64,000 nucleotides of DNA from NCBI GenBank assembly GCA_015501055.1, contig JADNYV010000016.1, forward strand, positions 1-64,000, written 5' to 3'. Shown piece by piece: positions 48,824 through 60,840 of this stretch. Source of the DNA: Mucidula mucida. Its lineage: Eukaryota > Basidiomycota > Agaricomycetes > Agaricales > Physalacriaceae. Numbering within the stretch: position 1 is the stretch's first letter; each line of letters starts with the position of its first letter. The translations under genes were made by a program, and so were the position numbers. The notes beneath the pieces were generated by a model. The model had not been told where the DNA came from. It saw only the letters and a list, made by a program, of their open reading frames with translations, and did no database searches.

Positions 48824-50658
48824 TCAAGCCTTCTCCTCGACGAATTTCTTGGAGCGCGAGCGGCCCTTTCCTACAGTGAGCACTCCCAGGAAGTCGAGGA
48901 CGCCGAGCATGACGAGGGCGACGAAGAGCGTGAGGCCTGCGCCCAAAAAACCAGCTCCTACCGGACCGATGACTTGATGCACGCTTGCCTGTGACGCAGC
49001 GAGGCTGAGCGCGGCGCATCCCCGGTCCTCCGTGTTCCTGCAAATAGCACACCACTCCGCTGTATCGTTAATCGCCGCGGGCTGGTCGAAACCGTCAGAA
49101 CGACCCCCCCTCAGATTGACATTGACATTGACATTACCTGTAAGAAGTTGACAAACGTCGACAGCGGAATATCGCCATCGTGATCCAGGATATTGTACGT
49201 CCTAAACGTCGTGTCGTCCGTCCCGTTCTTGAAGTTGAAGCGCAGCACGGGTTCGCCGCCGTTGGAGGCCGCGCGGACCTCGAGGGTCACGGCCGCGGCG
49301 TAGTTGACGATGCCCTCGAGGGCGGGGTTCATCTCTGCCGCCTTGGTCATGTTGAAGAGCGAGAGGAAGGGCTTGTACGACATGGAGAGGTACATGAATT
49401 TTAGGGATTCGTCCGAGTCGGCGGCAGTGATGCTGGTAAAGGCGTCGAAGATAGAGGGGAGCATGGTTCGTGCGGCGACTATGGAAAAGTTAGTTGATAG
49501 AGAGGAAGAGATGGGAGGACGTACTGTTTCCTATGCCGTCCAAGGACGAGTCGCTGAAGACGCCGTATTCGTGCCAGTCGGCGAGGGCGCGCGCTTGTTG
49601 TATGAAGGTGTCCGGAAGGTTGTCCATGAAAGACGCAGAGTGGATGTTATCGACGTTCATATAATCATAAATCTAGCACGCTGTCAGTCCAGTAGAACGA
49701 TAACACGCCATGACACGAACATTCCACTGAAAAAGAACACATTGGTAAGCTTTTAGAGGCAACTATATTTCACATACCATGTTGGAGAGCGTAACAGGTC
49801 GTCCATCAAGATATGGTTTCAAGTCATTCAGAAATTCGGCGCTCTCCTCTTCCTTGGCAGCAAACACGCTCGAGTTATAGAACGCGTTCGTGTGGTCATC
49901 AAAGGTCTGTCATACTCATCAGTCCGCGTTTAGTATAGTGAATGCCCACTAACGCCGCAAGACGTCCAGCCCTCGAGGGAGACATCATTATCCGCCTCCA
50001 CTGATTCAACTAGTAGACATTGAATGAGCCAACTTACGACATGGGAGGTGATAGAACGGACTGGGGATGTACTAGAGACCGTTTAATGACCTGAAATCGA
50101 GTAAGGCTACTCGTACCTGATAACCACTCAGCGGGCCCTCAATCGTGCTCCCGTTCGCAAGCGTCGTCGAGTAGTCGGACGAGGCGGGGAACAAACCCTG
50201 CGTCAAGCTCACAGCCGAGTTGAAGATGACGCCTCCCTCGCCACCACCATCTGCGCGGACTGATGGACCGGCAATGTAAGTCACGAGAGACCAGACGTGT
50301 AAACAAGCCATACTCTTGATCTGCTTCTGATCGGCGAGAGTCGCGTTCATGCCTGAGATGACAGAGTCGGAGGACGAGTTGAGGTAGATGCTTCGCAGGA
50401 GCTGGCCGAGCTGGTACTCTTGTTGCTGCACGCCGATTAGTGAGTTATTATATAAGAACATTTTGAGCAAATCGCGCACGTTTCCCAAGGGCGTGATAGC
50501 CGTGGACGTCGCAGTATACGTCGTCGGGCTCTGGTAGAAACCTATGTAGCAGCACACGCGTCGAGTCTTGGTGACGATAAAGGCATCGAACAGAAGATAC
50601 CTTGACGGTCACCATGGCGGGTCAAGAGAACGACACCAAGGACTGTGCTATTCGACAT
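48824..50658 (-). CDS. Histidine phosphatase superfamily protein with C-terminal membrane helix
   Basis: A clade-2 histidine phosphatase (acid phosphatase/phytase-like). The first exon gives STVLGVVLLTRHGDR, the RHGxR motif carrying the phospho-accepting His. Later exons give FYQSPTTYTATSTAITPLG, YQLGQLLRSIYLN, GWTSCAAFDDHTNAFY, ALADWHEYGVFSDSSL and LKFMYLSMSYKPFLSLFNM. The second catalytic segment appears as ILDHDGDIPLSTF, where classical members have HD. The C-terminus has a hydrophobic helix (GAGFLGAGLTLFVALVMLGV) and a basic tail (KGRSRSKKFVEEKA), so it is probably a type I membrane protein. The ATG at 50658 gives no signal peptide; an unseen upstream exon is possible. Confidence 0.75.
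49115..49135. repeat. (ATTGAC)3.5 repeat inside an intron
   Basis: A short hexamer array lying immediately inside the 5' end of a phosphatase intron. The donor GT occupies 49136-49137 on the minus strand, so the repeat starts at intron position 3. Confidence 0.85.
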
Positions 50659-50901
50659 CTGACTCAGACGTGAGGGAAGGAAGCCAAAGCGTTCGGACTA
50701 GCATGAGGTGCGTTTTAGCGCGTGTGATCTGAAAGTCATCCGAGAATCCGAAGGTGCTCAGGCACCTGCTACTTCCATCACCGCCGCTGGCAGCCGCGAT
50801 AAATATCTATTCATGACTGGAGTGGGAAGAGAAGGAAACGATTCCACATGTACTGGTAGATAGTCTAGGTCTAAACTACAGACACAAGTCGGCAAGTCAC
50901 G

Positions 50902-52237
50902 TTAGACTTTGCTGTTCAAAGGTGAAAGGGCATCGCAGCGCTTCACGCAATCTAAGAAGACTTTATCAAAGAACTGGTCGACCTGATAATCGATTAGCAA
51001 CTGCTCCTAGGTCTTGTTGGATAAACCTATATCACCTGCAAGGACTGAGTCACAATACAGTTCCTTCCAGTTGATCCCCACGAGTCATCGCAATGCAAGT
51101 AATTCCAAACATCCACGACCGTCTCGCCAGTGGAATACGTTCCCGTTAACTCCACGTCCACGCGATATCTAGTAGACTTGAAAAGGTCTGGACGAGAGAC
51201 ATACGCCACAGTTAACGCGTCGTGGATGGGAGGACCGTCTGCAAAGCCAAATGTGGACTTGTATGCCTCGGCAAAGAACCGAATCAAGGTCATGAGCGTA
51301 TGTCGCAGTGGTGTTGTCGCGTCTGGTAAAGGTGTTTGAAGAGAACCAACAGCACTGTCTGGAGAGAGGAGCTGCCACATGACGCTACGGTCTGCGATGG
51401 CTGTATGAGTTACGTTGATGGGTATCATGACAGCCGGAACGGGCGCGTCCAATACGATCTGAGCGGCTTGTGCTGTCAAGCGCGTTAGTTCACCATGAAT
51501 TGGAGTGAATGATGGACGTACGATCGCACATGATGTTGTACTCTACCCGTCAATTAGGAAATGCGAATCTAGACAGACAGAGTACTTACCCGCCACCGCA
51601 GATCTATTCCCCAATCCAACTCCGCCGCCCATGAACACGAATTCCTCTACAGCATCCAGGAGCTCAGGATACACCGCAACGAAAAGTGCAATGTTTGTCA
51701 TGGGCCCACACGATATCACAGTGACTTTTTCACCCGCGCCGCCATTCCATGCTTTCCGTATGGCAGCAGTCATCCCATCCAACGCGCGCGCCGTTGAACC
51801 ATCCGGATTCCTGGCTATAAACTCCAGAACGGCGGGATCGTCGGGCGCCGGGAATCCTTCGACGCCCCCCAGACCGTCCGGGCCATGGATCTCTGGATCG
51901 TGCTTTGCTGCGCGTAAAAGAGGTTTCGATGCGCCGGGATAGACGCGAAGATTTGGGGAAGCGCCGAATGCTAATAGGCATCTGGCCGCATTGAGCGCGG
52001 TATTGTCGGCAGAGGCGTTCCCGTGCACCTATTCGCCGTTTGGCTGGGGACGGAAAATGTGGGCTTATTGGCTCTCACCGTGGATACGCCCAGGAGGTCG
52101 ATGTTGGGGCAATGAATGGCGAGGAGGATGGCCGTTGCGTCATCGTGGCCCTAGTAAAGCGTTCAGCACAAGTCAACAAGGATGACAGTTCACTTACTTA
52201 CAGGATCAACATCGAGCCATACCTTTCTGCTCGTCAT
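50902..52237 (-). CDS. URH1: Inosine-uridine preferring nucleoside hydrolase
   Basis: Cleaves ribonucleosides to base and ribose in purine/pyrimidine salvage. The start MTSRKVWLDVDPGHDDATA contains the hallmark DxDxGxDD calcium-binding cluster, split by an intron after DVDP. Next come LLGVSTVHGNASADNTALNA, ASKPLLRAAKHDPEIHGPDG, KVTVISCGPMTNIALF and EFVFMGGGVGLGNRSAVAG. The late active-site segment is DGPPIHDALTVAYV. The final exon ends LDCVKRCDALSPLNSKV. At least five exons. Frames join without correction where I checked. Confidence 0.9.
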
Positions 52238-52920
52238 GAGCGTAGTGCAAGTACAATGATCGGTGATAGATATCATCAATTGAAAATGAAACTATATCCC
52301 ATACAACCTGAATCGAACAGACGTCCTATAATTATTATTCACTAATTCGCAAAGTTGCGCCACAACTCGTACTTAAGATAATGACCTGTTGAACCAATTT
52401 TAAGAATCACCTGAGGCTTGAATTTCATATCGTGCCAGGTGAGCGCTGCATCATATCTCTACTAATTATCGTTTACACGCACCCAGGAGAATTGTCAATG
52501 TGACCTAACTTGATGGGAAAGAGACTTGGGTAACGCCACCGATAGAACAACAAGTGGAGATTACTAGCGAATAGAACGCTCCGACGAGATGAATGTGACT
52601 GCTTTTCGCAAGAAGGCCAACCCTCGTCAATAGTACTAACTCACGACAGTAAACATATTATATGACTTCAAGGAAAGATATAGATGTTGCAGTCGAGATG
52701 TACTACTGCCAAGGGTGTTGGTTGCGTAAATACAGAGGCATTCAATCGAGGGGCATTGGGTGACACTGACTGGCAGTGGTTGGAAAGAAGGAGATTTCTC
52801 GCCCGATCAATCGAATGACGGAACACGCGTCATTGTTGTTTCTAAATTGGGATCTGCTAGTGGCTGCCATGAAGCCTGGTACTTAGTGTCTCATTTTGCT
52901 TTTCTATTGGTACCGTGGTG
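52238..52920. promoter_or_regulatory. Divergent intergenic region, nucleoside hydrolase/phytochrome
   Basis: 683 bp between two start codons on opposite strands, so it must hold both promoters. An AT-rich patch lies near 52320-52345. No specific light-response or other element was recognised. Confidence 0.35.
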
Positions 52921-55900
52921 ATGTGCGACGACGAGCGAGACGACAGCCCAACCAAGGACTTGCCTACTTCTCAGTCGACGTCCTATGTCTACCCAATAAA
53001 GTCTCTCCTGACCGGTATCCAGCCTGCCCCCGACAACCAACGGCTCTCATTGTCGTCGCTGTCGAGCACCGGTTCGTCATCGTCGCCGGAATTATCTAGA
53101 TGGATCGCGGAAGAAGTCGAACGAGCTCGTATGTATCGTCTCCCTTACCGCCTACTCGCCACTTACCTCCTTTGCCCAGACGACACCAACATTGAATCTG
53201 TGAATACTGCTTGTGATCCAAACACGCCATCCTCCACACCGCCTATATCACGCGTTCGCGCCCAGCGCTCTCAAAGCGTTGCCGCGCCCTCGGCACGTCC
53301 ACACAAAACCAAACGACACTCTAAGTCAAACAGAAAATCTTATCCAGTTGTCGACACCATTCCCAACTTTCGTCATTTCCCTGCGGAAGACATGTCTCCG
53401 CGTTCGTTCTCTCGCAATCCTTCAATGTTTTCGCCTGTCGAACCTACTTCTCCCACTCTTTCCGTGTCGCTAGAGGAGGCTTCCCCTCACTTTAATCCGA
53501 GACACCCCCCTCCCCTTCCCATTGTATCTCAGGATGCATTCACGGCCACAAGCCATTCTTTACTACCCGAAACAGCGCCTCCAGACCCTCCACAGACGGC
53601 GCCTCCAGATCCTCCAGAAATACCCGCCGCTATACCCTCTCCCTCAGATCCAGAACTTCCATTTAATACAGCTGAATTAGGCCTAGTACATTTAGCTCCC
53701 GCTGAAATTTCCAAACCCCCTTCATCTGCTAGCGGTGCCTCCAGTGAGCATTATTACACACCTGAAGCTTCACTACTTGCTGCAAATCAACTGGCCGACG
53801 GCGCGACAGCTAACGACGATGAGGACAATCTACAAATGAATTCTAGATCCGCTTCGGGTTCCCCATCCAATTCGGATTCGGGATCATCAGAGAGTCTATC
53901 GGAGACTTCCGACGATGGACAACTTCTTACTGTTCGCTTCCAGGCCGTGCAGGACGAGCATGGGCATCATGTTGTTGTTGGACGGGAAGGCCTGTTAACC
54001 AAGTGTGAAGATGAGGTGCGCATTATCAAAGATTAATCACCGCGTCTACATACTGACGTAGAGTAGCCTATTCGAACTCCTGGTGCCGTTCAAGGTTTCG
54101 GCGTCCTCATTGCTGTCGATCAATGTGAAGACACGCTTGTGGTACGACAGGTATCAGAGGTAAGGTTCATCTTCTCACTTTCCCGATCCTGAAATCCAAG
54201 CTTATCGACAGAACTCGACCGAAATTCTAGGGTTATCGCCGCGATACCTGTTCTCTTTGGAATGCTTCACTGATACTCTTCCTGAAGACCAAGCTGCTCT
54301 TCTTTGGGATAATGTCGACTTCCTAGCTGAACCCGCGATAGAATTATCATCAGATAATGACCAAGACTTCAACCATCCTTTCCGGCTGACTGGTTGGGGT
54401 GCACCGCCGGACCCATCCCAAACTGAAGCTACTCGTCTTGTTTGGACGTGCTGGTGTGCGATGCACCGGCCGCCTAAATCGTCCTCCGGGACGACTTCTC
54501 GTCTATTCGTCATGGAGTTTGAGTTAGAGAAAGACAACCTCAATCCCCTGTATCCTCTTACCCCGTTACCTCGCGTCGTCAACTCTGGCACCCTTTCACC
54601 GCTGAGCAATGTATCCGGCGATGGTGGAAACTCTACTGACGGGTCCGAGCGGACTCTTGTGTCTGGCGACGCATCGGGTACAAACTTAGGCGAGAGCATC
54701 ACTCCCGAGCTCTCGACAGCACATCCCACTCCCTCTACAGAGTCCGCCAATGCCTCAGATCCGTTACAAGCCATTTCAGCTAGTACCCCTTCCTCATTAG
54801 CCGGTCTGGAAGGTGATGATAGCTGGACTCTAAGCACGGAGGACATCATCGAGAGCACCACTTCTCGTTCGAAACCTCTGTTGGCATTGCAGCGTTTGCG
54901 TCGGATCACGCGGGGACAGACGCCCTTAACGCCCTCTCAACCGGCACGACACCCCAAAATGCTACTGCGAAGGGCCGTCGTGGTGCCAGGAATGCTCACC
55001 CTCCTCCGGGTGGCGGAATGATGGATGTATTTGCGGTTATGGCTCAGATTAACGACCAACTTGGTGCAGCGCCAGATTTGGACGGCTTTTTGAAAATCGT
55101 GGTCGGCGTCATCCAGGATCTGACCCAATTTCATCGAGTACTAGTCTACCAGTTCGACGAGATTTGGAATGGCCAAGTGGTTGCAGAGTTGGTGGATTGG
55201 AGCATGACACATGATTTATATAAAGGTCTACACTTTCCTGCTGGTGATATTCCAGCCCAGGCAAGTATGACATGTGTGAGGTATTGCACTCCGCTGACGC
55301 GAGTTTTTAGGCCCGCCAGCTATACACGATTAGTGAGTTGTTTCTTGCTCTTCATGTTCACGCCCTGACCTTTGCAGACAAGGTCCGGATATTGTATGAC
55401 CGGGATCAACCAACGGCCAGAATTGTCGTTCGTTCGAAGGAGGATCTCGAGCAGCCGCTAGACATGACACATTGCTACTTACGTGCCATGAGTCCGATTC
55501 ACGTCAAGTGTACGTCGCTTCCAACTGTACAGCTCCCCCGTGTCGAGCGTTCATTGCTCGATTTAGACCTTGGTAACATGGGAGTTCGTGCGTCTATGTC
55601 TGTTGTATGTGCCAGTGTTCCTTCTGTTGGCCGCCATCTAACAAAGTTGCAGTCTATCATGGCATTCGGAACTCTGTGGGGCTTAGTGGCATGTCATTCC
55701 TATGGGGACCATGGAATGCGGGTGTCTTTTCCCGTTCGTGCAATGCTCAAGCTCTTGTGCCAGTCAATATCACGGAATATCGAACGATTGAGCTATGCAC
55801 AGCGGCTGAAGACCCGGAAGTTGGTATGGCATTCATTTTGGAATCATGTCCTCTCGCTGACCCGCCTTAACCCAGATTAATACGATAGCGTCAGATAATC

Positions 55901-58548
55901 ACCCCGTCAGTTTTTTGCGATGCATATATCCAGCATACATTGATCTACAACGTAGACCGGATACATTGTTTCCAACGCCGATGATTTACTTGGGCTCTTC
56001 GACGCTGATTTTGGTATTCTGGTTATTGGAGATGGCGCGAAGATCCTTGGTCCGAATCAGCATGGGCAAGAAATCTTGATTATGGCTGAATACCTTCGCC
56101 TGAAGCAGTTTAAGTGCGTCTCTTTTGACTTGTCCTAGTTCTCTAGACTAAGCTTTTTTAAGTACAATTCAGGCTTCACAAGCGGTGACGCTCGACTATC
56201 AGGACTTGAACATTTCGACGGGTAAGTTCTGGTACACTTTAGAAAAAGGGAACTCATGGGGCGCAGGCCTTGAGGTCGTCGCGGGCTTGCTCTATGTTCC
56301 GTTATCGAGCGAAGGCAAAGATTTCATTGCATTCCTCCGTAGGGGCCAACCACGAGATATTCACTGGGCTGGAAAGCCATCCAAGAGAGCCGCGACAGAT
56401 ACTATTTTGGAACCTAGGAAGTCTTTCAAGATTTGGTCTGAAACGGTGGCGGGGCGTTGCCGCGCATGGACAGACGAGCAGCTAGAAACGGCAGGCGTAC
56501 TGGCCTTGGTGTATGGCAAATTTATCGAAGTGTGGCGACAGAAGGAGAACGCTTTGCAGGCTACGAGGCTCACGAGTCTACTGCTTTCCAACGCCAGTCA
56601 CGAAGGTAAGTTCACTTCTCGTCGTACTTCGAAGACTCATGGAATCTTCTAGTACGGACACCTCTGAATCATATCATCAAGTATGTCGCTTGTCTTCGTC
56701 GTTGTCCATTCTCTCATCATATGGCCAGTTACCTCGAAATGGCGTTGAACGGGCCTCTTGACACTGAAACTCGGGACAATCTCAATCGATCGCATACTGC
56801 ATCAAAGGTACAGTGTCATTCATATTGGCATAATTCGGAGCACTGACTCCGTCCTCAGAGTTTACTCTTTACGATTAATGATCTATTGGTAGGCATTTCT
56901 CTCCGACGATCCTGCTATGACTCACCCGATTCTAGGACCTGACGCGGTTGGAGAGTGGGCAAGAAACGTCCTTCAACGAGCCATTCAATCTTCCATATGC
57001 CATACAAGAGGCCGTGAACTCCTACAAACATGAGGCGGAACGGCGGTCATTAGACTTCATTGTCGATGTATCTTCATGTCCGAAGCAAGTTGTTGGTGAT
57101 GTCAAAAAAATTCAGACAGTAGTCCAAAATCTGACTGCAAACGCCTGTATGTACTCGTCGTCATCCTCTCACTCGCCTATTCAAACAAAGTACAGTGAAA
57201 TACACGAATGATGGCTCTATCACCGTCTGCTGCACTCCTTTAGAGGAACCTGATGGCCTAAAAAACTCGAACCAAACTGCCGTCGAGATCATCGTCGCAG
57301 ACACTGGCTGTGGTATCCCAACAACCAAATTGGAGAGCATCTTCCGAGAGTTCGAGCAAGTAGAGTCCTCTCAAACAGCGACCTCCGAGGCTGGTGTCGG
57401 TATGGCTGCACTCTATCCCCATGATGTTCTTGACTCAACATTGCTTCTAGGTCTCGGCCTAGCTGTCGTCGCCAGGATCGTTGAACAGTTGGGTGGGCAA
57501 CTGCGCGTAGATTCAAAGGTCATGGAAGGCAGCCGGTTTTCTTTCCTCATACCTTTGTCGTTACTTGGAGAGGGGTCCGAGATGTCCTCGTCGTCTTCCA
57601 AACAGTCTTCAACGTCGTCTCTGCGTATTCGGTCTCGTACTCCCAGCATAAATGCCGGCAACGAGATTGACTCATTGGTGGAAGCGCTTGCGTCGAACCA
57701 CATGTCTTCTACTTCGTCACCCGCACCGGCGGAGCGAGAAGGATCATCTCCGCTCCTCTCCAGCAAGAAATCGGCTGGTTCGTTTGGCGTTACAGACTCG
57801 AACATTCCCATTCGTCCTGTCAAGGTCGATCAATATGAGCTCGATGCACAAACATCGCGGCCTACACCTGTCTTTCCTCATATGAATCGAACGATTAGCT
57901 TCTCTTCACAAGCTACCCTGAACGCAACGACTGCTCGTCTCACCCAAGAGCAATGCAAAGCGGAATCTTCCTACAATCCAAAACATCTAAGGATATTAGT
58001 GGTCGAGGTGACTTTCATATTTGCGAGTTTAGGTTACTCGGCTAAACTCCGCGTAGGATAACATCATGAATCAGACAATTCTTGCCAAGCGCCTGACGCT
58101 CAGCGGTCACACCGTCGTGAACACAATGAATGGGCAACAAGCGCTCGACCTTGTTCGTCGAGATCGGGAGTTTGACTGTATACTCATGGATCTTAATATG
58201 CCGATCCTGGACGGCTACGAGGCGAGTCTACAGATCCGCATCGTCGAGCAAACACCTCCTGAAGACGTCGCGGCACTATCTCCCCGGCTTTCGCACCAAT
58301 TGAATGGGCGGATACCCATATTCGCTGTTTCCGCGTCGTGTTTTGAACAGCAGCGGGACAAGCTGACTGATTCTGGCATGGACGGATGGATTTTGAAACC
58401 CATCAATTTCAAGCGACTGGCGGTGATTCTACATGGGATTACTGACCTGTCGCAACGCCAGACAGACATGTATCGCCCGGGATGTAATTGGGAAAGCGGC
58501 GGCTGGTTACGCGAAATCCCTTTGTCGCAAGACGAGAGTTCTTCATAA
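52921..58548 (+). CDS. Fungal phytochrome, hybrid histidine kinase
   Basis: A red/far-red photoreceptor with bilin chromophore. A long Ser/Pro-rich N-terminus (about 350 residues) leads to LLTKCEDE and, across an intron, PIRTPGAVQGFGVLI. Cys362 (codon 54004-54006) is the expected biliverdin-attachment site just before the PAS domain. A low-complexity insert (about 54540-55015) separates PAS from GAF, which has HFPAGDIPAQA, KVRILYDRD, DMTHCYLRAMSPIHVK and LWGLVACHSYG. The PHY domain contains DADFGILVIGDGAKILG. The kinase H-box is SNASHEVRTPLN (His codon about 56599), followed by ADTGCGIP and the GLGLAVV G box. The receiver has phospho-Asp in MDLNMP (about 58189) and Lys in LKPINF. A one-base join is needed near 55960, between GAF and PHY. 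Confidence 0.94.
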
Positions 58549-58824
58549 TAGTGGATTTGGTTGTTGTGCTTTTGGTTTTTTTTCAGGGTATGGGCATGTA
58601 GGGAGTATTTTTGGTTTAGGGTCTCATTCACGAACGACTCATGCATATATGATTCCGCGCATTTATCTTTATCACCACACAGTTTGTACTATCGTAGAGT
58701 TTACTTAGCATGCATGCACGAACTTTCATCAATCAAGAACACATATTCAGCCACGACCGACGAATGGGGCATTAGTCGGCCTAGTAGATGGTCAAATCAA
58801 GGATTCCGAGGCGGGATGAAAGGC

Positions 58825-59801
58825 TCACATGATGTTGACTTCGAGAAGAGTCACTTCGTTTGGTAGACTCGCAATGTGTACGATTGTGTCTGCGACATGT
58901 TGTACGTCAATCATTGCCTCGGGTAAAGTGCGGCCGTCCGCCTGAAGAGTGCCCTTGGAGAGTCTCGCAGCCAATTCGGTTCTTGCGTTGCCTACACGGG
59001 AATTAGATGATGGGCTCTACTGTGGCGCAAAGGACAAACCAATATCAATCTGGGTACAAGTGATGTTGTGGGTACGTCCATCGAGGGATGTGCACTTGGT
59101 AAGCCCTGCATGTATACGAGATTAATTGAGCTTGGAGAGTAGATGCGCTGCCCACCCGTAATAGCGTGCTTCGAGGTGGTATACGGGTATGAGAACGGAC
59201 GCGGGACATGTGCGGACAGAGATCCGTTGTTGATTATACGGCCTAACGGAGATCATATACGTGGTACAGATTAACCTACGACGAACGTACCCCCAGGGGG
59301 ACTCTGGGCTTTGAAGATCTTGAACGCTTCGCGGGTGCACAAGAAGGGTCCGACGAGGTTCACGTTGATGACGCGCTGAAAGGTCTCGAGGGAGATGTCC
59401 TCAATGGTCACCTGAGGCGAATTGATTCCAGCGTTCTAGAGTATGGTCTGATTATTATTGAGCTGTTCGACGCGTAGTACTGACGTTGAATAGAAGATCC
59501 AAGCGGCCTGGAATGATGAGTATACCCGAGGCTGACAGCCGCAGATGACGGGGGACCAACCAAATCGCTCCACGGCCTGCGAGAAGAGCTTCTGGACGAA
59601 CGCCTCATCGGTAACATCGCCCGGAACGGAGAGGCATTTCTCATGAGGATTGGAACAGAGAGCGATGGTCTCTGCGAGCGCGTCGGCGCGTCGCGCTGTC
59701 AAGACAACGTTCCACCCGGCTTCGGACAAGCTTATTGCCGTCTGCCGACCAATTCCTGATGACGCGCCAGTTACGATGGCGGTTTTGGTCGTGTTAGACA
59801 T
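58825..59801 (-). CDS. Short-chain dehydrogenase/reductase
   Basis: A classical SDR with NAD(P)-dependent Rossmann fold. The start [18 protein letters not shown] carries the TGxxxGxG cofactor motif. Arg residues in [12 protein letters not shown] suggest NADP preference. Downstream exons give LDLLFNNAGINSP (NNAG motif), [40 protein letters not shown] (catalytic Tyr and Lys), [17 protein letters not shown] and [17 protein letters not shown]. Several introns, with clean joins. Substrate cannot be inferred. Confidence 0.9.
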
Positions 59802-59985
59802 TCCTCAAGCTGAGTTTGTCAGGACTCAGCAGTAGTAGCCGAGATCGGACTCGGCATTCCGGGCCGTCTACGTGGGCTTACCTCGCGTCACCATGTAGGA
59901 TCGGATGACGCGGGTGGATCAGCACGTATTAAAGCACCACCGCTGCTCACCTTGGTTTTTTTTTCACCACCATCACATAACCCTC

Positions 59986-60171
59986 ATGTCTTCCTCGTCC
60001 AACTCCCGTGCTACCGTGTTCTCAGGACTCTCCCGCGCGTTCTCAACGCTGCTGAACACGCCGCTGGTTGATCAGGGCAGCTTCATCCAGAGTACACCCA
60101 TCGCTCTGAAGGACCTTGGTTCTCCCGAGACATCGTCGACGACGACGATGAGCATCAGACTAACTCGGTAA
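59986..60171 (+). CDS. Possible first exon of a small unknown gene
   Basis: An ATG after a poly-T/CT tract opens a Ser-rich frame (MSSSSNSRATVFSGLSRAF... then LLNTPLVDQGSFIQSTPIALK), ending by about 60171. A good donor GTAAGT follows ACTCG at about 60169, so the frame may continue in further exons that I could not define. It is divergent from the SDR gene by 184 bp. No family was recognised. Confidence 0.35.
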   Translation: MSSSSNSRATVFSGLSRAFSTLLNTPLVDQGSFIQSTPIALKDLGSPETSSTTTMSIRLTR

Positions 60172-60840
60172 GTCCTGGTATACACTTCTTTTTTTCTGGA
60201 CCTAACCATCATCAGCCGTCGCGACGCAGTTCGAGATATATCCTCGATCTAACACATACTACCGAGTTTCTGTCAAACCATAGAGTCTTGGCGCTTGCAT
60301 GAGTGTCCCTCATCACGGTATGTTACCACTTACGATTCTTGACTGAGACTCATTCAGTCATGCAGACTTCACGCCACTTCTGAAGATGAATCACATTACA
60401 TCCATTCTAATCTGTATCATTATCTCCACCCATCTGCGGAGCAGTATCCTATCGTACTAGTCTCTGCTTTCTGTATACCTTTATCCACTTGTATTCTCCA
60501 ACACTCCTCGTCGATGGCACAATGAACGCCAGAGCTCAACTATTTGACTCTGTTGGCCTTAAGTGGTCAAGCGTATTGGCCTGCTCTAAGGCGACTTCGT
60601 GTTAGTACATTATGACTTAGACAAAGTAGTATTGCTGCTGAATTTCGGGTGAAGCAACAGAGATCGGAACGCAATCTATGCTTAACGTACTCGCGTAACT
60701 GACGTTTAAACATGATCAATTGTCGAAGAAAATATGTATCTGACACGAATACGTATCTCGCTCTACTTGCACTTCAACACACTGATCAACAACTAGCAGG
60801 CTATTAGTTGTAATCCGCAACACTTTCGTAGCTACACACT
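60172..60840. other. Intergenic, AT-richer, nothing firm
   Basis: About 670 bp up to the stop of the second giant gene. It may hold later exons of the small gene at 59986. No repeat or RNA was recognised. Confidence 0.4.
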
